A stretch of DNA of 64,000 bases from Deltaproteobacteria bacterium (GTDB taxonomy: Bacteria; Desulfobacterota; Desulfobacteria; Desulfobacterales; UBA5852), in the NCBI GenBank assembly GCA_020444045.1, contig JAHLLS010000014.1:94592-158591 (forward strand). The letters are read 5' to 3'. Positions within the stretch are counted from its first letter, which is position 1. Every line of letters begins with the position of its first letter. The position numbers and the translations under genes are program-made. The notes beneath the pieces are model-generated. The model did not search any database and was not told the origin of the DNA. It saw nothing but the letters and a program-made list of their open reading frames with translations. Positions 19,220-26,251 of the stretch are shown one piece after another.

Positions 19220-20548
19220 CTAAAGTAGTCGCGTTGCCAGATCCGACAATTCCGAACGCTCGCCCTTTTCGAGATTGATGTGGGCGTACAAACGCTCCCC
19301 CTTCATCTTCTCGATCAGGAAACTCAGCCCGTTGGAGTTGCTGTCCAGATAAGGGTGATCGATCTGGAAAATATCGCCAGTGAAAACGACCTTGGTGCCC
19401 TCGCCCGCCCGGGTAATGATAGTTTTGACTTCGTGGGGCGTCAGGTTCTGGGCTTCATCCACGATGAAATAGGCCTTCACGATACTCCGCCCCCGGATGT
19501 AGGACAGGGGCGTGATCACGATTTTCTCCTCTTCGATCAGTTCCTTGATGCGCTTGCTGCGGGCGTTGTCCGACGACAACTGGTTCTGGATGACCGAGAG
19601 GTTGTCGTAGAGCGGCTGCATGTAGGGATCAAGCTTGGAGTTCACGTCCCCGGGCAGATAGCCCAGGTCCTTGTTGCTGAGCGGCACCACCGGCCGGGCC
19701 ACGAAAATCTGCCGGAAATAGCGTTTGGTTTCCAGGGCCGCCGCCAGAGCCAGCAGGGTCTTGCCGGTACCGGCCTTGCCGCTCATGGTCACCAGCGGCA
19801 CGTTTCGGTCGAGCAGCGCGCTGAGCGCAAAGGACTGCTCGGCATTGCGCGGCCGAATCCCGAAACAGCTGTGGTTTTCAATCCGCTGGACGGCTTCATT
19901 GGCGGCGTCGTAAACCCCCAGAGCCGACTTGTACCCGTTGCGCAGGATCAGGAAGGCGTTGGCCAGGGGCGTTGCCGGCAACTCAAGCGCCTCGACCGGG
20001 ATGGTGAAAGGCGTCTGGTACAGGAGATCAATTAAAGCACCGTCCACATTTTCGACCACGTACCGGCCCTTGTACAATTCCGCCGGATTCTGCACGTGAT
20101 CGGAGCGGTAGTTTTCCGCCGTGAGGCCGATGGACTTGGCCTTCATGCGCAGATTCACATCCTTGGTCACCAGCACGGCCTGGTCGAAGCCCTTGTTCAC
20201 GGCAATATGATAGGCCACATTGAGAATGCGGTGGTCGGCCTGGGTGTTGTTGAAATTGGCCTTCAGCTTTTCGTGAAACGAAGCTTCGAGGTGCACGGAA
20301 ATTTTGCCCTTGCCCTCGCCGATGGGCACCCCGCCGTTGAAGATATGCTGGCCGGTGAGATCGTCCAGGGAACGTAAAAACTCCCGGGCATTGCAATTGA
20401 GGATATCCTTCCCTTTTTTAAAGCGGTCCAACTCCTCGATAACGGTGATGGGAATGACGATGTCGTGCTCGTCAAAATGATAAATACAGGTGCTGTCGTG
20501 CAGAATGACGTTGGTATCCAGAACGAAAGTCTTCTTCACTTGGGGCAT
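19220..20548 (-). CDS. PIN domain-PhoH ATPase fusion (YlaK type)
   Basis: The 442-residue protein joins an N-terminal PIN RNase-like domain to a C-terminal PhoH ATPase. In the PIN part the acidic residues are seen in FVLDTNVILHD, VIEELDRFKKG and VLVTKDVNLRMKA. The ATPase has Walker A MSGKAGTGKTLLAL near residue 250, Walker B IVDEAQNL near 350, and FTGDIFQIDHPYLD. Such fusions are thought to act as RNA helicase/nucleases. The ATG at 20548 has AAGGAG six bases upstream, while an in-frame TTG two codons earlier does not fit. The gene stands alone. Confidence 0.92.
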   Translation of the reverse strand: MPQVKKTFVLDTNVILHDSTCIYHFDEHDIVIPITVIEELDRFKKGKDILNCNAREFLRSLDDLTGQHIFNGGVPIGEGKGKISVHLEASFHEKLKANFNNTQADHRILNVAYHIAVNKGFDQAVLVTKDVNLRMKAKSIGLTAENYRSDHVQNPAELYKGRYVVENVDGALIDLLYQTPFTIPVEALELPATPLANAFLILRNGYKSALGVYDAANEAVQRIENHSCFGIRPRNAEQSFALSALLDRNVPLVTMSGKAGTGKTLLALAAALETKRYFRQIFVARPVVPLSNKDLGYLPGDVNSKLDPYMQPLYDNLSVIQNQLSSDNARSKRIKELIEEEKIVITPLSYIRGRSIVKAYFIVDEAQNLTPHEVKTIITRAGEGTKVVFTGDIFQIDHPYLDSNSNGLSFLIEKMKGERLYAHINLEKGERSELSDLATRLL

Positions 20549-20840
20549 ACACAACTCCTTGTAAAAGCCACAATATATGGTGCTTTTTACTCATAAAACA
20601 TACCATATCATGAAATCAACCCAAATCAAACGCATCCCGCGATTTATTACCCCCCGCAGCATCGCAACCGAATATTCAGAACGTGTGAGGGGCGCCATGT
20701 TGCTCCCTATGGGCTTGCTTTCCGCATCGCATCTGTTTAAATGAATTTAACGATTTCCGTTAGCACTTAACACAACCAACGGCCTTTGCTGCAAATCATC
20801 TCGGCAGCTTACCCGGCACCCTTGAAAGTCGAGGTCCCCG
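20549..20840. other. Divergent promoter region, nothing else recognised
   Basis: The 292 bases between the PIN-PhoH gene and the transglutaminase-like gene are AT-rich near the PhoH start. They contain no ORF, RNA or repeat that I can support. Confidence 0.4.
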
Positions 20841-21524
20841 TTGCAACACGAAACCCAATTGCATTCCTATTTGACCCCTTCGGCCACCATCGACAGTGAT
20901 CATGAAACCATCCGCCGGTTTGTCGCGGAAAGGACGCAAGGCGCTGTTTCCGCTGAAGAAAAAGCCGTTCGGCTCTTCGATGCGGTTCGAGACGGCATCC
21001 GCTACGATCCCTATGGGATTGATTTATCCGTCCCGGGTCTGCAGGCCAGCGGCACCCTGGAAAAAGGTCGCGGCTGGTGCGTGTCTAAAGCGGTTCTTCT
21101 GGCAGCGGCCTGTCGGGCGGCGGGCCTCCCCGCCCGCCTGGGTTTCGCCGATGTCCGCAATCACCTGTCCACGGCCCGCATGCGGGCGCAAATGCAGACC
21201 GATGTATTTTATTGGCACGGCTACACCTCCATCTATTTAGGCGGCCGCTGGATCAAGGCCACACCGGCCTTCAACATCGAACTGTGCGAACGGTTTGACC
21301 TGAAACCGCTCGCGTTTGACGGACGCAACGACGCCATCTACCACCCTTTCGACCTCCAGGGCCACCGCCACATGGAATACCTGGTTTACCGCGGTGAATT
21401 CCGCGATGTGCCCATCGACCAAATTCGGGAAACGTTCCGCCGGGAATACACGCTGACCACCCCCGGGGCCAACCCGGACTTTGACGATGATGTTTTCCGG
21501 GAAACCGTGCCGCGGGAAACATAA
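20841..21524 (+). CDS. Transglutaminase-like (cysteine protease-fold) protein
   Basis: A 227-residue cytosolic protein of the bacterial transglutaminase-like family. The candidate triad is Cys in GRGWCVSKAVLLAAA near residue 80, His in WHGYTSIYLGGRWIKA near 125, and an acidic or Asn residue in TPAFNIELC. The typical CRAAGLPARLGFADV segment after the Cys is present. No signal peptide is seen. The reaction is unknown; related proteins act as peptidases or amidases. The start is a TTG with GAGG six bases upstream. Confidence 0.8.
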   Translation: MQHETQLHSYLTPSATIDSDHETIRRFVAERTQGAVSAEEKAVRLFDAVRDGIRYDPYGIDLSVPGLQASGTLEKGRGWCVSKAVLLAAACRAAGLPARLGFADVRNHLSTARMRAQMQTDVFYWHGYTSIYLGGRWIKATPAFNIELCERFDLKPLAFDGRNDAIYHPFDLQGHRHMEYLVYRGEFRDVPIDQIRETFRREYTLTTPGANPDFDDDVFRETVPRET

Positions 21525-21613
21525 CCTTATTTTAAACGGTGGTTGATGCCGGGCAAGCCATGCCGTGCCCGTTTGTCGGCAACGTTTGCGATCCCCCCGA
21601 AAAGGAGACCCCC

Positions 21614-22435
21614 ATGACTGTCGCCGCCCGTATGCCCGAAAAGGACTTTTTCATATCCGTCGAAGTGGTTCCGCCGGCCGGACCTGATGCTGGCCCGCTG
21701 CTGGACGCCCTGGCAGCCCTGGACAACCTGCCCGTCGACGCCTTCAGCGTGGCCACCAACCCCGTGGCCAAACCGCGCATGAGCGCGATGGCCCTGTGCA
21801 CCCTGATCCAACAGCGAATCGGGCGCGCCGCCATTCTGCACTGCACCACCCGGGACCACAATCGCCTCAGCCTGCAGGGGCTCTTGTGGGGCGCCCGGGC
21901 CCTGGGCCTTGAAACCGTCTTGATCACCACCGGCGACTTCGTCGCCCTGGGCGACCGCACCACCACCTCCGATGTGCGCGATCTGGATCTCTTCGCCCTG
22001 CTGGGTATGGCGACCACCGCCGGTCTGCGGGCCGGCGTGGTCCTCGACCCCCATCCGGAAACCAACGGCCTGCAACATGCCGCCGAACGGTTGGCGCGCA
22101 AGGTGGACGCGGGCGCGCAATTTGTCGTCACCCAGCCGGTCTATGACGCCGCCGACGCCGACGCCCTGGCCGAGGCCACACGGTCTATCGGTATTCCGCT
22201 TATCATGGGCATTTTACCCCTGCGCACGCCCCGTCATGCCGATTTCCTGCATAACAAGGTATCCGGCATCGCCGTTCCGGAACCACTGCGCCAGCGCATG
22301 CATCAGGCCGCGGACCCCATTGCGGAAGGCATCCTGAATGCCCGCGAGACGCTGACGCTGGCCCGGGAGCGGTTTGCCGGGGCCTGCATCATGCCGCCCT
22401 TCGACCATTATGAAATCCTACCGGCCATCCTTTGA
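21614..22435 (+). CDS. metF: 5,10-methylenetetrahydrofolate reductase-like protein (MetF, short form)
   Basis: The 273-residue protein has the MTHFR TIM-barrel: VEVVPPAGPDAGPLLDALAA near the N-terminus, SVATNPVAKPRMSA, HCTTRDHNRLSLQGLL (folate/FAD region, residues about 75-90), ETVLITTGD, and GAQFVVTQPVYDA. It reduces methylene-THF to methyl-THF. No MetV-like zinc partner is adjacent. ATG 21614 follows AAAAGGAG at seven bases and is preferred over the earlier in-frame start at 21539. It is followed by an unrelated small tautomerase gene. Confidence 0.85.
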   Translation: MTVAARMPEKDFFISVEVVPPAGPDAGPLLDALAALDNLPVDAFSVATNPVAKPRMSAMALCTLIQQRIGRAAILHCTTRDHNRLSLQGLLWGARALGLETVLITTGDFVALGDRTTTSDVRDLDLFALLGMATTAGLRAGVVLDPHPETNGLQHAAERLARKVDAGAQFVVTQPVYDAADADALAEATRSIGIPLIMGILPLRTPRHADFLHNKVSGIAVPEPLRQRMHQAADPIAEGILNARETLTLARERFAGACIMPPFDHYEILPAIL

Positions 22436-22599
22436 CGGCTTCGCAAAATGGCCAATCAGCCATAGGCTGGCAAGTATCGGCGGTGTGCTTCATGCCTCGT
22501 CGCTGCCTTCGGTACGACGGCAGCTGTGTTCCTCGAAACTTGCAGGCCGGACCTTGAACGATTCACGAAACCGTCTATGAGATCGTTGGGGAGAAAACC

Positions 22600-22842
22600 A
22601 TGCCGCACATCATCGTCAAATGGTACCCGGGCCGAACCAAGGCCCAGAAGGAGGCTCTGGCCGAGGCCATCACGCGCGAAGTTGTAACCGTCGCCGGCTG
22701 TGCCGAAAGTTCCGTCTCGGTAGCGATCGAGGAAGTCGCCCCGGAAGACTGGGCGGAGGCTGTCTACCGCCCCGATATCCTTGGAAAGGAAAATAACCTG
22801 GTCCGCAAACCGGGCTATAATCCGTTTGTCGATAAATCCTGA
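22600..22842 (+). CDS. Tautomerase-family protein (4-oxalocrotonate tautomerase-like)
   Basis: An 80-residue protein of the tautomerase superfamily. The initiator Met is followed by Pro (MPHIIVKWYPGRT), and that N-terminal Pro is the catalytic base in this family. The alpha-helix with TKAQKEALAEAIT and the strand SSVSVAIEEVAPEDW are typical, and the C-terminal NNLVRKPGYNP matches the longer PptA/cis-CaaD-like members. The substrate is unknown. A GGGGAGAA site precedes the ATG. Confidence 0.82.
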   Translation: MPHIIVKWYPGRTKAQKEALAEAITREVVTVAGCAESSVSVAIEEVAPEDWAEAVYRPDILGKENNLVRKPGYNPFVDKS

Positions 22843-22965
22843 TTTGTCTGGCATTTATGTTACCCATCAATGACCGCATAACAGGCAAATTGAGGCAGTG
22901 CAGCGGAGAGCCGACTTGGAGTTATTCTATGTTTTTTTGTTTCCCTTTTGTCACAAGGCTGAGCA

Positions 22966-23278
22966 TCGGGACGGCGGATGGAAAAGACGCGGCGACTGTT
23001 TGAGCCCCGCGACCAGCGGGGCGAGTTTCGGCGCGGCCGGCCGCAGGCCCGACGCGCAGGCGAACCCGAAGGGCTCGTGACACGGGCGTCTTCTTTTGGG
23101 TACTTTTCTTGATGGAATCGTAAAATGTCTTGAAGCCGTCACTCCCGCGAAGGCGGGAGTCCATAACCCATTGAATTTACTGGATCCCCGCCTGCGCGGG
23201 GATGACGAAAAGAATACTTCAGCAACTTATTACGAACTCATCTTTTCTTCGGCGAAGAAGAAAAGTAACGGTTCGGGA
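22966..23278 (+). repeat. Dispersed intergenic repeat, copy A2, interrupted by a small insertion
   Basis: This copy shares the block order of A1 (CGACTGTTTGAGC, CGAGTTTCGG, GACGCGCAGG, CCCGAAGGG, GACACGGGCGTCTTCTTTTGGG). Its terminal hairpin is split: TACTTTTCTT at 23101-23110 and CTTTTCTTCGGCGAAGAAGA from 23242. The intervening 131 bases are absent from A1. If they are removed, the copy realigns with A1 through the hairpin and the following CGG-AAAAA stretch. Confidence 0.7.
23103..23249. mobile_element. MITE-like element with 8-bp target-site duplication
   Basis: A 131-base insert (23111-23241) is flanked by direct 8-bp repeats CTTTTCTT at 23103-23110 and 23242-23249. Its ends are imperfect inverted repeats of about 25 bases (23111-23135 and 23217-23241, roughly 17 matching positions). 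Inside lie two hairpins, CTCCCGC/GCGGGAG at 23141-23160 and TCCCCGC/GCGGGGA at 23184-23201, themselves arranged as an inverted pair (GTCACTCCCGCG ... CGCGGGGATGAC). There is no ORF, so any transposase would have to act in trans. Confidence 0.65.
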
Positions 23279-23348
23279 AAAAATTATCAAAATAGTAAAA
23301 TTACCTTGCTCTCTAAAGACTCGCAATCAACAATTCAGGAGAAGAATA

Positions 23349-24467
23349 TTGCAACTCCCCCCCTTCGAACTGGAACGCTATTTTGCCCGCTACGAATTCT
23401 CCGCCCGCTATCTCCTGTCCAGTTCGGACTGTGAACCGCTGACACTCAAAACACTTCTTGGTATGGCCGACGATCAACACCGCCGGATGTGGGATGAACT
23501 GACATTGGGGTATACCGAAAGTCCGGGACATCCCCTTCTGCGGGAAGCCATTGCGGGCTTGTACGAAAGCCTGGATGTTAAGGATACCCTGGTGGTGACG
23601 CCCGAAGAAGGGATATTCCTTGCGATGCAGGCCCTGCTGAAACCGGGCGACCATGTCGTCTGCACCTTTCCGGGCTACCAGTCCCTTTACGAAATTCCCC
23701 GGGCCATCGGTTGCCGGGTCTCCCTATGGGAACCCAGCGCATCGGAAGGCTGGCGGTTCCACCTGGATCGCCTGGAGACGCTGTTGCAACCCGACACGCG
23801 CCTGGTGGTGGTGAACTTTCCCCACAACCCCACCGGCGCCCTGCCAACCGTGGAAACCTTCGACGCCCTGGTCGGCCTGCTCCGGCAGCGGGGCATCTTC
23901 CTTTTCTGTGATGAAATGTATCGCGGACTCGAAATCGAACCCGGCGCCACCCTGCCGGCGGCCTGCGAAAGCTACGAACGGGCCATCACCCTTGGCGGGC
24001 TTTCCAAGACCTACGGTCTGCCCGGGCTGCGCATCGGGTGGTTGGCAACCCGGGACCGGGATCTTATCACCCGCACCGCCCAACTGAAAGACTACACCAC
24101 CATCTGTGCCAGTGCGCTCAGTGAGATCCTGGCCATCATGGCCCTGGACAACCAGGAGGCGATCGTCGCCGGCCAGCGCGACCGTCTTCTCGCCAACCTC
24201 AAGGCGCTGGAAACGTTCATGACAGCCCATGAAGACTGCTTCCACTGGCAGCGCCCCAAAGGGGGATCCATCTGTTTCCCCGGCCTCCGTCGCGCCGAAG
24301 GCGCCCAGGCCTTCTGCCGGACACTCGTCGAAAAAGCGGGCATCATGCTGCTGCCGTCTCCCCCTTTTCAGTTCGGTGATCAGCATGTGCGCATCGGGTT
24401 CGGGCGGCAGAATCTACCGGAAGTGCTCCAACGGTTCGAAGCCTACTTGTCGACCATCGACCGGTAA
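23349..24467 (+). CDS. PLP-dependent aminotransferase class I/II (TTG start)
   Basis: The 372-residue protein is a fold-type I aminotransferase. It shows VVNFPHNPTGALPT (cofactor and Asn contact), FLFCDEMYRGLEIE (Asp binding the PLP nitrogen), LGGLSKTYGLPGLRIGW with the Schiff-base Lys near residue 225, and the C-terminal HVRIGFGRQNLPEVL with the carboxylate-binding Arg. The amino donor is unknown. The frame is open from 23202, but that extension runs through the mobile element; AGGAG seven bases before the TTG at 23349, and the start of similarity LPPFELERYFARYEF, fix the beginning. Confidence 0.85.
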   Translation: MQLPPFELERYFARYEFSARYLLSSSDCEPLTLKTLLGMADDQHRRMWDELTLGYTESPGHPLLREAIAGLYESLDVKDTLVVTPEEGIFLAMQALLKPGDHVVCTFPGYQSLYEIPRAIGCRVSLWEPSASEGWRFHLDRLETLLQPDTRLVVVNFPHNPTGALPTVETFDALVGLLRQRGIFLFCDEMYRGLEIEPGATLPAACESYERAITLGGLSKTYGLPGLRIGWLATRDRDLITRTAQLKDYTTICASALSEILAIMALDNQEAIVAGQRDRLLANLKALETFMTAHEDCFHWQRPKGGSICFPGLRRAEGAQAFCRTLVEKAGIMLLPSPPFQFGDQHVRIGFGRQNLPEVLQRFEAYLSTIDR

Positions 24468-24721
24468 ACGATGCCGCACGCTCATGATAGAAGACGACAA
24501 TGCGACCAACCCCTCCCCCGAAACCACGCCTTAAGAAAATGCGATCGTCGGCAAGCCCTGCCTGTCCGCACGGTCGATGATGCCCCGCCGCATAGCCCCC
24601 GCCCCGCCATAAACGAAACGGCCATGTTTCCCACGTCGATTTCGTACCCCACATATTTACATGGATGCCGATTCCATATAAAGAGTAGACCAATCAATCG
24701 GCTTTCAAGTAATCGCTAAAA

Positions 24722-25126
24722 TTGATGCGGAGGAGAGGGGCTTGTGGCATCCTGTTTAAAAAAATACTGTTTTTTGTCGGTATCGCCGTGGTGGTAAAAA
24801 TCGCCTTCACGTTCCCGGCTGTAAAGGTATTCGTCAAGCCGCACAACATCCTGACCATTGTCATCCTCCTGGGATTTCTCACGACCGGGCTGACCCTTGA
24901 AACGGCCAGTATCGGGGAGCAATTCAAAAATATCCGGGTGTTGTCGGCCGCCCTGATATCGTCCCTGCTGCTATTCCCGGCCATCGCCTATTTTTTGGCG
25001 CGCCTGGTCTTCGATGCACCGCCGGACTCGGCCATCGGCGCCTTGATCATCGGCGCGGCGCAGCGCTTCCAGGAACGAATGGCGAGCGATCACACATCGG
25101 CCTCGGCCAATACGATCAGATGCTGA
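24722..25126 (+). pseudogene. Decayed BASS-type (bile acid:Na+ symporter-like) membrane protein
   Basis: Residues in this frame such as KKILFFVGIAVVVKIAF, NILTIVILLGFLTTGLTLET and LISSLLLFPAIAYFLARL form three to four membrane helices like the N-terminal half of BASS or YeiH-type transporters. The similarity stops abruptly after ALIIGAA and an unrelated tail leads to a stop, so more than half of the protein is missing. A GGAGGAG site and GTG at 24744 lie in another frame that would join this one with one extra A at the A7 run (24758-24764), suggesting a frameshift near the start as well. The exact family is uncertain. Confidence 0.5.
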
Positions 25127-25183
25127 ATGCATCGGGAAAGCGGCTATCGCTCACCCCTATCGAAAAACGGAGAATCGCCTATC

Positions 25184-25522
25184 ATGCAACAATCATCGAC
25201 CGGACTGCCGGAACATATCGCCGGAATGCTATGCTACCTTTTGGGATGGATCAGCGGATTGGTCTTCTACCTGATTGAAAAACAGAGTGACTTCGTCAAA
25301 TACCACGCCACCCAATCCATCATCGTCTTCGGAGCACTGACCCTGGCCAGCATCATCCTGGGAACCCTTCCCTTTATCGGCGCCCTGCTGGCCCCGCTGC
25401 TTTCCCTGCTGGCGTTCGCCCTTTGGATCATTCTCATGATCAAAGCGTTTCAACATACGACATATAAATTGCCCTGGGCCGGCGACCTGGCCGAGAAATA
25501 CGCCCGCAAAGACTTGATCTGA
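25184..25522 (+). CDS. Small membrane protein, DUF4870/Tic20-like
   Basis: A 112-residue protein with three hydrophobic segments (about residues 14-32, 45-66 and 68-85). Its pattern is characteristic of DUF4870: MLCYLLGWISGLVFYLIEK, FVKYHATQSIIVFG, and a C-terminal FQHTTYKLPWAGDLAEKYA. The molecular function is unknown. The ATG at 25184 is chosen because the conserved region starts there, although the GGAG site is about eleven bases away. Confidence 0.78.
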   Translation: MQQSSTGLPEHIAGMLCYLLGWISGLVFYLIEKQSDFVKYHATQSIIVFGALTLASIILGTLPFIGALLAPLLSLLAFALWIILMIKAFQHTTYKLPWAGDLAEKYARKDLI

Positions 25523-25610
25523 ATCTCTCCAAGGGTCACCCGGAGGCGGCGGCCGCTGGCGGCCGCATCGATCCCGGGGGCGCGATCTTCCAGCGACTCA
25601 AGGAGGCCCT

Positions 25611-26135
25611 ATGATCTATCGTTTTAACGATCGGCAACCCGTTGTCGGCCAGGGAACCTATGTCAGCGAACTGGCAACCGTCATCGGGGACGTCGTCATC
25701 GGCGATAATTGCTACATCGGCCACGGGGCCATTATCCGCGGCGACTATGGCCGAATTGAAATCGGCAACGGCACGGCCGTTGAAGAAGGAGTGATCATTC
25801 ACTGCCCACCGGGCGATGTGCAACGCATCGGCGAACGGGTTACCCTTGGCCACGGGGCCATCCTGCATGGCCGCGCCATTGGGGATTTGGTGGTGATCGG
25901 CATGGGGGCGATTCTCAGCATCTGGACCGACGTCGGTGAGCGGGCCATCGTGGCCGAAGGCAGCGTGGTCAAAGCCAACCAGGCGGTCCCCGCCGGCATG
26001 GTGGTGGCCGGCAATCCCGCCCGCACGGTTCGGGAAGTCACCGAAAAAGACACCGAACTGTGGGCCTATGGCAAGCAGGTCTATATCGACCTGGCGGCGC
26101 AATACCTCGCCCAGGGAATGGAACCGGTGGTCTGA
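25611..26135 (+). CDS. Gamma-carbonic anhydrase/PaaY-family left-handed beta-helix protein
   Basis: The 174-residue protein has the hexapeptide repeats of a left-handed beta-helix (GDVVIGDNCYIGHGAIIRGD onward). The three metal-binding His of gamma-class carbonic anhydrases appear as VIIHC near residue 63 and LGHGAILHG near 83-91, and the conserved Arg as IIRGDYGRIEIG. The usual Gln/Asn proton-transfer residues after the Arg are replaced by GTAVEEG, so true carbonic anhydrase activity is uncertain. It has a good AAGGAGG-like site (CAAGGAGGCCCT) before the ATG and stands alone. Confidence 0.85.
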   Translation: MIYRFNDRQPVVGQGTYVSELATVIGDVVIGDNCYIGHGAIIRGDYGRIEIGNGTAVEEGVIIHCPPGDVQRIGERVTLGHGAILHGRAIGDLVVIGMGAILSIWTDVGERAIVAEGSVVKANQAVPAGMVVAGNPARTVREVTEKDTELWAYGKQVYIDLAAQYLAQGMEPVV

Positions 26136-26251
26136 AGCCCTTAAATCGGACCTTCGCCGGCACCGGCGGATGGATTGTGTTGCCCCAGTTTTTGTAGTAT
26201 TATCTTGCGTATACTGTAAAATGACGCCAACGCAAAGCACGGGTGAAGACC

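Noticed and set aside
24471..24719. Possible small ORFs or GNAT-like remnant between the aminotransferase and the BASS remnant
   Set aside because: A short stretch on the minus strand (IDRADRQGLPT) is faintly GNAT-like, but it is too short and isolated to call.
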